Below are positions 13,553-21,222 of a stretch of DNA of 22,132 nt, piece after piece. The position numbers were made by a program, and so were the translations under genes. Numbering within the stretch: the first letter of the stretch is position 1; each line of letters starts with the position of its first letter. Source of the stretch: an uncultured Oscillospiraceae bacterium (GTDB taxonomy: Bacteria; Bacillota; Clostridia; UBA1212; SIG427); assembly GCA_902465325.1 (NCBI GenBank), contig CABQMV010000018.1, positions 1-22,132 on the forward strand, given 5' to 3'. The notes below the pieces were generated by a model, which saw only the letters and a program-made list of their open reading frames with translations, made no database searches and had not been told where the DNA came from.

Positions 13553-16082
13553 AAGAATAAAAATACATGACCTTGCCAAAAAGTTAAATACAACAGGCAA
13601 ACGGATTGTAGAAAAGCTGCAGGAAATTAATATAGAAAAATCTATCATGGCATCCTTAGATCAGGAGGAGCTGAAGGCCTTTTACAATCACATAGGATAT
13701 ATGCCTGAAAGTGAAAAACATAGTGAGCATAGCGAGACATCCTCCGAAGGAGAGAAAAAGGAAGCTTCACCGTCTGCTGGAAAATCCAGGGCAAAAACAC
13801 CGTCTTCATCAGGAAAGCCTACCGGGATTATTATGCGCAGAATTGTATATAATGAGGATTCCTCCTATAGCGATGCTCCATCTGCCTCTGAAAGAACAGA
13901 GTCCTCTAAAACAGGAAAGAAAAATTCCAGAGCGCCGAGAGCTGCTGCGTCCTCGGGGCTGCGCCAGGGATACACTGTTCGGCACACTGAATCTTATGAA
14001 GAATTAATGAAGACGGCCAGAGCGGAGAGCCCCAAACAAACAGAAAAGCCTGCCGCGCCTGCTGCGCAGAACACCAGTAAGGGCCCGGTGGTAAAACGGG
14101 TAACCAGAATCAAAGCTGGCAGTACAAAACCTGCGCGGGAAGAGGAAACAGTACATGAGAAGATATCTGAGCCGGTGCAGCAAAGTTCGTTGCCGAAGGA
14201 TGAGACGTCTGTAGAAAAGAGAGCTGCAGTATCCATTGAAGTGGAAGAAAGTGTGAAAGAAACGCAGACGCAGGAAAAAATTTCTTCCACCCCAGATATA
14301 AAGGAACAGAGTACTGTGCAGAAGGAATCTTCCACACAGCCTTCTAAGTCTCCCAAGCTTTCCAAAACTTCTGAGAACCAAGAGCAGCTCCGAAACCAGG
14401 AGAATTTGCAGAACGCGCAAAAGGCCACACCTTCCAGAACTGCTTCGGCAAAAAGACCGGACAGAGGAGTCGAGGCCGGTCGTGCTCAGATCAGTCATAA
14501 AGCTCCGGCAAATGCAGCTGTTCCCGGGGTGCCAGGTACAGAGCAGAGAAAGACAGGATATTCCGGTAAGAGCTTTGAAAAGCCGGTGAAGAAAAATAAT
14601 AAAAAGGATTTCAGCAGGCCTCAGAATACTCAGGGCAAGGATAAGTATAAATCTGCCAGACAGTTTGTAGGAGACAAAAAGGGTGTCAATGAAGTAATGA
14701 GTGACGATTTTACAATTGCAAACGCTGGCTTTGAGGAAAACAGGGAGTATAAACGGGGGAATAAAAAGAAGGACAACAGACGGCCGGGCAAGTACTCTAA
14801 CAAAGTGGCGCCCAGTTCTCAGCATGTAATTGCGGTACTTACCAATGTAAAACTGCCTGAGGTTATGACTGTTAAACACTTTGCGGAGACAATCAAAAAG
14901 ACATCTGCGGATGTTATTAAGAAGCTTATGCTCATGGGTATTATGGCCAGTCAGAACCAGGAGATTGATTTTGATACAGCTGCTGTCATTGCCAGTGAAT
15001 ACGGGATTACTGCCGAGAAGGAAGTGGTTGTTTCCGTTGAGGAGCTGCTGTTCGATGATGAAGAAGATTATGACCCGGAGAAGGATCCGGCAGCGGTGGA
15101 AAGACCGCCTGTTGTAGTGGTCATGGGCCATGTGGATCACGGAAAAACTTCTCTGCTGGATGCAATCAGATCTGCCAACGTAACCGAAGGAGAGGCCGGC
15201 GGAATCACCCAGCATATTGGAGCGTATATGGTTAATATCAATGGAAGAAATATTACCTTCCTGGATACGCCCGGTCATGAAGCCTTTACTGCCATGAGAG
15301 CCAGAGGCGCTCAGGTGACGGATGTGGCGATTATTGTAGTTGCCGCAGATGACGGGGTCATGCCGCAGACGGTAGAAGCCATTAACCATGCTAAAGCGGC
15401 AAATGTTTCGATTATTGTAGCCGTGAATAAGATAGATAAGCCTGGGGCCAACATTGAGCGGGTGAAGCAAGAGTTGGCGGAATATGAACTGATTCCTGAA
15501 GACTGGGGCGGAGATACTATTTTTGTTCCTGTTTCTGCGAAAAAGCATGAAAACATTGAGACGTTGCTGGAAAATGTATTGCTGTCAGCTGATATTTTAC
15601 AGTTAAAGGCAAATCCGGAAAAACAGGCCAGAGGGACAATTATTGAGGCAAAGCTGGATAAAAACAAAGGTCCTGTGGCAACCTTATTGGTGCAGAGAGG
15701 TACTTTGTCTCAGGGGGATACGATTATTTCAGGAATTGCCATGGGCCGTGTAAGAACCATGACGGATGATAAAGGACGTGCCATTAAGGAAGCAGGTCCG
15801 TCTACTCCGGTGGAGATTACAGGTATGCCGGAGGTGCCAGAGGCTGGCGAGGTATTTTATGCCGTTAAGGATGAGAGACTTGCCCGTCAGCTTGTTGAGA
15901 AGCGTAAGACCCAGATGAGAGAGAAAGCTATGAAGTCTTCGGCAAAGGTTTCCCTGGATGCCCTGTTTAGTCAGATACAGGAGGGCAGTGTAAAGGAACT
16001 GAATATTGTTGTGAAGGCCGATGTGCAGGGCAGCGTAGAGGCGGTAAAGCAATCCTTGGAAAAACTCAGCAACAGAGTCTGA
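13542..16082 (+). CDS. infB: translation initiation factor IF-2, 5' part up to an internal frame break
   Basis: GTPase that places initiator tRNA on the 30S subunit. ATG 13542 follows CGGAGGTGAC; an in-frame ATG at 13506 lies within ylxR and has no site. An IF2_N domain (IKIHDLAKKLNTTGKRIVEK) covers about 1-50, then about 350 residues of Ser/Lys/Glu/Pro-rich linker, and a second IF2_N at about 430-490. The G domain has GHVDHGKT (G1), GGITQHIG (G2), DTPGHEAF (G3), NKID (G4) and SAKK (G5), followed by domain II. After KADVQGSVEAVKQSLEKLSN the frame runs into TGA at 16080-16082. The rest of the protein continues in the +1 frame from 16075. A stretch of about 16 residues normally present between LSN and ESDVTL is missing, so an out-of-frame deletion of about 47 bp is inferred. 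infB is essential, so an assembly error is a serious possibility. Confidence 0.85.
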   Translation: MGNERIKIHDLAKKLNTTGKRIVEKLQEINIEKSIMASLDQEELKAFYNHIGYMPESEKHSEHSETSSEGEKKEASPSAGKSRAKTPSSSGKPTGIIMRRIVYNEDSSYSDAPSASERTESSKTGKKNSRAPRAAASSGLRQGYTVRHTESYEELMKTARAESPKQTEKPAAPAAQNTSKGPVVKRVTRIKAGSTKPAREEETVHEKISEPVQQSSLPKDETSVEKRAAVSIEVEESVKETQTQEKISSTPDIKEQSTVQKESSTQPSKSPKLSKTSENQEQLRNQENLQNAQKATPSRTASAKRPDRGVEAGRAQISHKAPANAAVPGVPGTEQRKTGYSGKSFEKPVKKNNKKDFSRPQNTQGKDKYKSARQFVGDKKGVNEVMSDDFTIANAGFEENREYKRGNKKKDNRRPGKYSNKVAPSSQHVIAVLTNVKLPEVMTVKHFAETIKKTSADVIKKLMLMGIMASQNQEIDFDTAAVIASEYGITAEKEVVVSVEELLFDDEEDYDPEKDPAAVERPPVVVVMGHVDHGKTSLLDAIRSANVTEGEAGGITQHIGAYMVNINGRNITFLDTPGHEAFTAMRARGAQVTDVAIIVVAADDGVMPQTVEAINHAKAANVSIIVAVNKIDKPGANIERVKQELAEYELIPEDWGGDTIFVPVSAKKHENIETLLENVLLSADILQLKANPEKQARGTIIEAKLDKNKGPVATLLVQRGTLSQGDTIISGIAMGRVRTMTDDKGRAIKEAGPSTPVEITGMPEVPEAGEVFYAVKDERLARQLVEKRKTQMREKAMKSSAKVSLDALFSQIQEGSVKELNIVVKADVQGSVEAVKQSLEKLSNRV

Positions 16083-16554
16083 TGTTACGCTGGCACAGGT
16101 GTCTAATGCCATTATTATCGGTTTCAATGTAAGGCCCGGCGCGGGGATTGCTGAAAGTGCAGAGGCCGCTGGTGTAGACCTGAGACTTTACCGTGTTATC
16201 TATGATGCAATTGACGATGTGAAAGCGGCTATGATTGGAATGCTGGATCCTGAATTTAAAGAAGTGATTACTGGACACGTAGAAATTCGCCAGACCTTTA
16301 AAGTTTCGGGAGTAGGCACTATTGCCGGAGGTTATGTAACAGACGGTAAAATAGTCCGTAACACAGACGTTCGCATTGTGCGCGATGGTATTGTTGTGTT
16401 TGAAGGCAAGCTGGCCTCTCTAAAGCGTTTCAAGGATGATGTGAAGGAAGTCGCACAGGGCTTTGAATGCGGACTTTCCTTTGAAAAATATAACGACATT
16501 AAAGAGGGCGATGTAGTAGAGGCCTTCACAATGGAGGAAATAGAGAGAGGATAA
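16075..16554 (+). CDS. infB: translation initiation factor IF-2, C-terminal part in shifted frame
   Basis: Read from GAG at 16075, this frame resumes IF-2 with ESDVTLAQVSNAIIIGFNVR and continues through VDLRLYRVIYDAIDDVKAAM, the C1-C2 linker. The C2 domain carries GHVEIRQTFKVSGVGTIAGG and ends CGLSFEKYNDIKEGDVVEAF, the fMet-tRNA-binding end of the protein. The ATG at 16099 is internal, and no ribosome binding site precedes it, so this is not a separate gene. It should be read as the C-terminal ~159 residues of infB, separated by the deletion at 16073/16074. The stop is one base before the rbfA start. Confidence 0.85.
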   Translation, partial: ESDVTLAQVSNAIIIGFNVRPGAGIAESAEAAGVDLRLYRVIYDAIDDVKAAMIGMLDPEFKEVITGHVEIRQTFKVSGVGTIAGGYVTDGKIVRNTDVRIVRDGIVVFEGKLASLKRFKDDVKEVAQGFECGLSFEKYNDIKEGDVVEAFTMEEIERG

Positions 16555-16555
16555 A

Positions 16556-16918
16556 ATGAATAGGATTGACCGGATTTCCAGTGAAATGCAGAAGGTAATC
16601 AGTGAAATTATCAGAGATGATATCAAAGATCCCCGAGTGCCGCTGATGACAAGTATCGTCAGTGCTGCTGTTGCACGTGATCTAAAATATGCAAAAATAT
16701 ATGTCAGTGTATTAGGCAGTGAAGAGGAAAAAAAGAGTGCGATGGCTGCACTGCAGAATTCTGCAGGCTATATCAGGCATCAGGTAGCGGACAAAATGGA
16801 TTTGCGCTGTACGCCTCAGCTGACCTTTATACTGGACGAATCCATAGAGAGGGGTTCTTATATTACTTCTCTTATAGAGGATACGATCAAGAAAGACAGG
16901 GGCCATTCTGATGTTTGA
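16556..16918 (+). CDS. rbfA: ribosome-binding factor A
   Basis: 120-residue 30S assembly factor with the KH-type RbfA fold. RIDRISSEMQKVISEIIRDD opens it, followed by IKDPRVPLMTSIVSAAVARD, LKYAKIYVSVLG and the LRCTPQLTFILDESIERGSY strand-turn. The start is one base after the infB stop, with AGAGAGGA upstream; its end overlaps nrnA by eight bases. Position after infB is standard. Confidence 0.95.
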   Translation: MNRIDRISSEMQKVISEIIRDDIKDPRVPLMTSIVSAAVARDLKYAKIYVSVLGSEEEKKSAMAALQNSAGYIRHQVADKMDLRCTPQLTFILDESIERGSYITSLIEDTIKKDRGHSDV

Positions 16919-17948
16919 TTGGTCTCCCTGTCTGTCTATGATAGCGCAGGCAGAAAAAATTGTTGTATTGCCGCATATTTCAGCAGACGGCGATGCGCTG
17001 GGGGCTTCTTTTGCTCTGGCTCTGGCCCTTACTGCCCAGGGCAAGGCTGTTTCTGTGGTATTAGAGGAGGTGCCTGAAAACCGTCTGGCGTTTATGCTGC
17101 CGTCCTTTGGCCCGCAGACAGAGATTTTTCCGGTACGGGAGGAAAGAAACTGCGATATGGCCATTGCAGTGGACTGTGCAGACCGGCTCAGGCTGGGCAA
17201 ACGGGCGGATCTATTTTTTCAGGCTCCCAGACAGGTGAAAATTGATCATCATGTGGAAAAAGATCCTTTTGGACAGATAAATTATGTAAACCAGGACTGG
17301 GCCGCTGTTTGTGAAGGTATCTGGGAGCTATTGTGCCAGAGGCCCTTTCTTTTAGAATCGCATTTGCGGGATACTGGTGAAAGAAAGTCGGAGTTATACC
17401 GGGCTCTGGCTTTGTGCTTATACTGCGGCGTTGCCAGTGATACGGGAAGCTTTGCCTACTCTAATACTACGGAAAATACACATAAAATTGCAGGTGCTCT
17501 GGTGGACTTTTTAGGGGATATCTCTGAGATTCATTTTCGGCTCTTTGACAGCAGCAGCCGAGCCGCTATTGCCCTTCGTGCTGCGGCATACGGAAAGCTT
17601 CACTATGAGGCAAAGGGAAAAGCGGTTTTTTTAGAGTTGAAGCAGGAGGATTTTGAGGCTGCCGGTGCTGTCTATGCCGATGCGAATGATTTGGTTTCTG
17701 TTCTCAGAGGAATTGAAAACGTAGAGTTGGCGGTATTTGCCAGACCTAATAGAGACGGGAAGGGAATGAAGGTCAGTCTTCGTTCCAATCGGTTCTGCGA
17801 TGTGGCTGCGCTTGCAGCTTCCTTTGGAGGAGGCGGTCATAAAAGAGCGGCGGGCTTTGATTTCTCGGGACCGTTTATGCAAGTAAAGGAACAGATACTG
17901 AAATACATGGAAGCAGGGAGTGACGGATTTTGTGGATGCGATTATTAA
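16911..17948 (+). CDS. nrnA: DHH/DHHA1 phosphoesterase, NrnA-like oligoribonuclease/pAp phosphatase
   Basis: 345 residues. The DHH domain has the metal ligands H22, D26 and D28 in PHISADGDALG, D88 in VDCAD, and the DHH triad at 112-114 (KIDHHVEKD), with the later Asp in GVASDTGSF. The DHHA1 substrate-binding domain carries the GGGGHKRAAG motif at about 311-320. Family members degrade nanoRNA, dephosphorylate pAp, or hydrolyse cyclic dinucleotide breakdown products. The position between rbfA and truB is common in Clostridia. It overlaps rbfA by 8 bp and truB by about 17 bp, so expression is likely coupled. Confidence 0.9.
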   Translation: MFDWSPCLSMIAQAEKIVVLPHISADGDALGASFALALALTAQGKAVSVVLEEVPENRLAFMLPSFGPQTEIFPVREERNCDMAIAVDCADRLRLGKRADLFFQAPRQVKIDHHVEKDPFGQINYVNQDWAAVCEGIWELLCQRPFLLESHLRDTGERKSELYRALALCLYCGVASDTGSFAYSNTTENTHKIAGALVDFLGDISEIHFRLFDSSSRAAIALRAAAYGKLHYEAKGKAVFLELKQEDFEAAGAVYADANDLVSVLRGIENVELAVFARPNRDGKGMKVSLRSNRFCDVAALAASFGGGGHKRAAGFDFSGPFMQVKEQILKYMEAGSDGFCGCDY

Positions 17949-18969
17949 TTTAAATAAACCAGAGGGAATGACCTCTTTTCAGTGCGTATCGGCGGTAAGG
18001 CGTATTCTTGGAATCAAGAAGGTCGGTCACGCTGGGACACTAGATCCAGAAGCATCCGGCGTTTTACCTATTTGTGTGGGAAGGGCTACAAAGCTTCTGG
18101 AGTTTTTTTTACTTTGTCAAAAAAGCTATCGGGCCAGTATCCTATTTGGCGTGGCAACGGATACACAGGATGTGTGGGGACAGAGTTTGGAAGTAAAGGA
18201 CCCTTCTTTTTTGAGAGAGGAACGGGTACAGGCCTGTGTCCAATGCTTAACAGGAGAACAGGAACAAACTCCGCCGGCCTATTCTGCAATTAAAGTAAAG
18301 GGGATTCCCATGTACAAGAGGGCTAGGAGCGGACAGGCCTCGGAGGTTGAACTCTGTCCCCGTAAAATTTTTATATATCAGATGCAGATGTCTTCTGTGG
18401 GGGCGGTCACTGTATCTGAGAAATTTCAGGTTCCTGTTCGGGAGGCGAAACTGGATGTGACGTGCTCCCGCGGCACCTATGTCCGGACCCTCTGTTATGA
18501 TATAGGCCGGCGTCTGGACTGTCCAGCCTGTATGTCAGGTTTGTGCAGGACATCCTATGGTCCGTTCCTATTGCAGGATTCGATTACTTTGGAGGAATTG
18601 GAGGATGCGGCAAGGGCCGCGGCAGAGCATAAGGAATCAGAGATATTTGTAAATGAGAAAATAGCTTTTTATGCTCCGGAATACATACTGCTTAATTTTC
18701 CCGTGATTCATATGACTCCCAAGCAGGCAAAGCGGTTTCGAAATGGCCAAGAGACTGTAATTTTTGGACAGCAGCTCTCTTTTGGAGCCGATGCGCCTCT
18801 TTGCCCTAAGCCTGACCCAGGCATAGCCTGCCTTAAACTTGGAGACCAGCTGGCCGGCGTAGTCCGTTTTTTTGTGGGGACAGACTCTGAGGAGCAGGAT
18901 GCTTTGGTTGTTAAACCCTGGAAATATTTAGGAGGGGATTTTTGGGATGACTATTGTAAGAAGCTGTGA
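17932..18969 (+). CDS. truB: tRNA pseudouridine(55) synthase TruB
   Basis: Makes pseudouridine 55 in the T-loop of tRNAs. I favour GTG 17932 (345 residues), placed after CAGGGAG; GTG 17920 in the same frame is possible. NLNKPEGMTSFQCVSAVRR opens the catalytic domain, and the catalytic Asp38 is in VGHAGTLDPEASGVLP. PPAYSAIKVKGIPMYKRAR and SRGTYVRTLCYDIGRRL are further conserved motifs. The protein is about 35-40 residues longer than Bacillus TruB, with extra sequence in the C-terminal third. Three GGGGACAG copies lie in the gene: sense at 18176 (WGQS) and 18876 (VGTD), antisense at 18354. Confidence 0.95.
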   Translation: MDAIINLNKPEGMTSFQCVSAVRRILGIKKVGHAGTLDPEASGVLPICVGRATKLLEFFLLCQKSYRASILFGVATDTQDVWGQSLEVKDPSFLREERVQACVQCLTGEQEQTPPAYSAIKVKGIPMYKRARSGQASEVELCPRKIFIYQMQMSSVGAVTVSEKFQVPVREAKLDVTCSRGTYVRTLCYDIGRRLDCPACMSGLCRTSYGPFLLQDSITLEELEDAARAAAEHKESEIFVNEKIAFYAPEYILLNFPVIHMTPKQAKRFRNGQETVIFGQQLSFGADAPLCPKPDPGIACLKLGDQLAGVVRFFVGTDSEEQDALVVKPWKYLGGDFWDDYCKKL

Positions 18970-21160
18970 CCGTTTTGTTCCTGCGCCACAGGGCTGCGGC
19001 GTAGGATTAGGCAATTTTGACGGAGTACATATCGGTCATATTGCGTTAATGGACCGTTTGACAGATGAATGCCGACGGCGGGAAATTCCGGCGATGATCT
19101 ATACCTTTTCTATGCATCCAACTCATATTATCAATAAAATGAAGCCGGCACCTTTAATTATGACGGAGGAACAGCGGCTGGCTATGTTTGCGAACCAGGG
19201 GATTGATCTTGTTTATTTGGAAGATTTTACGGAGTCCTATGCCGGCATGTCTCCAAGGCAGTTTGTAGAAGATATTTTGGTAAACAAGCTGCATGTGAGA
19301 CTTGTAGTGGTGGGATATGATTACACGTTTGGTTATTTAGGAAGCGGAACGGTGGACGATCTGAGTTCCTTTGGAGATGCGTACGGTTTTCATGTATCTA
19401 TTTTACCCCCTGTGGAAATTAATTCGAAAAAGGTCTCCAGTACTCTCTTGAGACAATATATTTCGGAAGGAAAAATGGGGAATTTTAAACGGTATGCCGG
19501 GAGATACTATTCCATACCTGGCGAAGTTGTTGTAGGCCGTAAGGTAGGAAGACAGCTGGGCTTTCCTACCGCCAATATTTTACCGAGGAAGGGCTTTGCT
19601 TTGCCCAGCCCCGGCGTATATATAACCAATACGTATGTGGAGGGAGATCCCTGCTGTTATAAAAGTGTTACCAATATAGGCTCCAATCCTACTTTTGATG
19701 AAAAAATTCCGGTTACGATTGAAACCCATATTATTGATTATAATAAAGGATTGTACGGAGAAAAAATAGAAGTGTTCTTTTTAGAGAAACTGCGGGAAGA
19801 AATCCGTTTTGCTTCAGTAGAGGCCCTGCGAGAACAGCTTCAAAAAGACATTTCTGATACCAGAGCAAAGGGGACAGTGTTAGATGAAAATCGGTGAAAG
19901 AATAGAAGTTCGTTATATTCCGACAAACAAATTTAAAACCGGCGGTATTAATATTACTTTCTGTGATAATTTATGTGGGGACAGAGCTTATAAAAATGCG
20001 CTGATTCCTATGATTTTATGCCAGGGGACCAGGAAGCATCCAACCGCCAGAAGCATCGCCGAGACCTTTCAGCAGCTGTATGGTGCGGACTTTTCTACAA
20101 ATGTAGATAAAAGAGGAGAAATCCAGATGGTTCAGTTTGTTGCGGATTTTGTGGAAGAAAAGTATGCCCAGGGGAATCAGAAGCTCTTTGAGCAGGTAGC
20201 TGAGATGCTGTTGGAAATTATAACAGACCCTCTTACAGATGTACAAGAAAAAGGCGTCTCTTTTCACAGGGAGTATTTCCTTCAGGAACGGAAAAATAAT
20301 AATGATTTTATCCGAAGTCTTAAAAATGACAAAAAGCTGTATGCTATGCTCCGGTGTCAGGAAATTATGTGTCAGGGAGAAAATTATGCAGTTTATGAAA
20401 TGGGAAAGCCAGAGGATGGCGATAGCCTGGATCCTGTGTCCTTATATGCCTATTACAGAGATTATTTTTTAAAGAAAACCGTTATTAAGGTCTTTGTATG
20501 TTCCCGAGAGGAACCTACATGGCTCTATGATATGCTGAAAGTTTTTTGCGGGGACAGAGTTGAGGCTTCTATAGATCCCGTGTTAGATCTAAATTTTGGT
20601 TACCGGGCGCTGCCGGACGGTGGACCGGTAAAATATGTAAGTGAGTCGAGCCAGGTATCTCAGGGCAAGCTCAATATAGGCTTTCGGACGAATGTAGAGC
20701 CGGCTTCAGATGATTTTTACGCCTTAGCCGTATGCAATGGTATATTAGGGGCGGGGCCGCACTCCAAGCTGTTTCAGAATGTAAGAGAAAAAAATAGTCT
20801 GGCATATTATGCGGCTTCACGATTAGAACGGTTTAAGGGCCTTCTTATTGCATACAGTGGAATTGAGCCTGCTAACTACGAAAAGGCTAAAAATCTGATT
20901 CTCAGTCAGCTGCAGCAAATTCAGCAGGGAAATATTCGGCAGGATGAATATGAGGATACCATTAAGATGTTTGAAAACAGTTTCCATTCCTATAAGGATA
21001 CATTGTTTTCTATTATGGATTTCCATATTAATCAGATTTTGTTGGGGACAGAGCTTAGCATTGAGTCTTTTATTCATAAAATAAAAGCTGTTACTGTAGA
21101 CGATGTCATTCGAGTCAGCCAGAATATTAAGCTGGATACAGTATATTTTCTTGGGGACAG
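18176..21160 (+). repeat. GGGGACAG repeat cluster in truB-ribF-ymfF
   Basis: Eight copies in 3 kb: plus strand at 18176, 18876, 19870, 19977, 20550, 21044 and 21153, and minus strand at 18354-18361. Six extend to GGGGACAGAG, three of them to GGGGACAGAGCT (19977, 21044, 21153). T-rich DNA precedes several (18876, 20550, 21044, 21153 and the minus copy). All three reading frames are used. Confidence 0.85.
18947..19897 (+). CDS. ribF: bifunctional riboflavin kinase/FMN adenylyltransferase
   Basis: Makes FMN and FAD from riboflavin. ATG 18947 follows GGAGGGG and overlaps truB by 23 bp. The N-terminal nucleotidyltransferase domain contains GLGNFDGVHIGHIALM with the HIGH motif at 28-31, and SSTLLRQYISEG. 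The C-terminal flavokinase domain has VGRKVGRQLGFPTANI and PGVYITNTYV, then TNIGSNPTFDEK and ETHIIDYNKGLYGEKIEV. Length (316) is normal. No FMN riboswitch precedes it, since it lies inside the operon. A GGGGACAG copy at 19870 encodes KGTV near the C-terminus, past the conserved fold, and lies just before the ymfF start. Confidence 0.96.
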   Translation: MTIVRSCDRFVPAPQGCGVGLGNFDGVHIGHIALMDRLTDECRRREIPAMIYTFSMHPTHIINKMKPAPLIMTEEQRLAMFANQGIDLVYLEDFTESYAGMSPRQFVEDILVNKLHVRLVVVGYDYTFGYLGSGTVDDLSSFGDAYGFHVSILPPVEINSKKVSSTLLRQYISEGKMGNFKRYAGRYYSIPGEVVVGRKVGRQLGFPTANILPRKGFALPSPGVYITNTYVEGDPCCYKSVTNIGSNPTFDEKIPVTIETHIIDYNKGLYGEKIEVFFLEKLREEIRFASVEALREQLQKDISDTRAKGTVLDENR

Positions 21161-21221
21161 AGCTGAAGACCGGGACGATATTGTAGGCCAGGCAGAGACG
21201 GGCGCAGAGCGGGAGGCATAA
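19884..21221 (+). CDS. ymfF: M16-family peptidase-like protein, YmfF type (inactive subunit)
   Basis: 445 residues, overlapping ribF by 14 bp and two bases from ymfH. The fold is M16 zinc metallopeptidase-like: GGINITFCDNLCGDRAYKNA opening, LIPMILCQGTRKHPTARSIA, and the second-half motif NGILGAGPHSKLFQNVREKN with SLAYYAASRLERFKGL. There is no HxxEH zinc site in the first domain, so it is probably the non-catalytic partner of the YmfH-type protein next door. The pair is conserved in Firmicutes; substrates are not established. Four sense GGGGACAG copies fall in this one gene, at positions coding GDRA (19977), GDRV (20550), LGTE (21044) and GDRA (21153). Confidence 0.85.
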   Translation: MKIGERIEVRYIPTNKFKTGGINITFCDNLCGDRAYKNALIPMILCQGTRKHPTARSIAETFQQLYGADFSTNVDKRGEIQMVQFVADFVEEKYAQGNQKLFEQVAEMLLEIITDPLTDVQEKGVSFHREYFLQERKNNNDFIRSLKNDKKLYAMLRCQEIMCQGENYAVYEMGKPEDGDSLDPVSLYAYYRDYFLKKTVIKVFVCSREEPTWLYDMLKVFCGDRVEASIDPVLDLNFGYRALPDGGPVKYVSESSQVSQGKLNIGFRTNVEPASDDFYALAVCNGILGAGPHSKLFQNVREKNSLAYYAASRLERFKGLLIAYSGIEPANYEKAKNLILSQLQQIQQGNIRQDEYEDTIKMFENSFHSYKDTLFSIMDFHINQILLGTELSIESFIHKIKAVTVDDVIRVSQNIKLDTVYFLGDRAEDRDDIVGQAETGAEREA

Positions 21222-21222
21222 G

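Noticed and set aside
14004..15548. A 514-codon open frame antisense to infB
   Set aside because: It mirrors the Ser/Lys/Glu-rich infB linker and G domain, has no ribosome binding site or recognisable domain, and infB is unambiguous on the other strand.
16099..16554. Separate small gene after infB
   Set aside because: Its sequence is the conserved C-terminal end of IF-2 and the frame joins upstream infB sequence before its ATG; no ribosome binding site precedes it.
18860..18950. FMN riboswitch ahead of ribF
   Set aside because: ribF overlaps truB, leaving no untranslated leader; no RFN-like conserved blocks are visible.
19977..21160. GDR peptides in YmfF as a protein repeat
   Set aside because: The same DNA octamer appears in other frames (LGTE) in the same gene and in unrelated genes, so the repeat is at DNA level.
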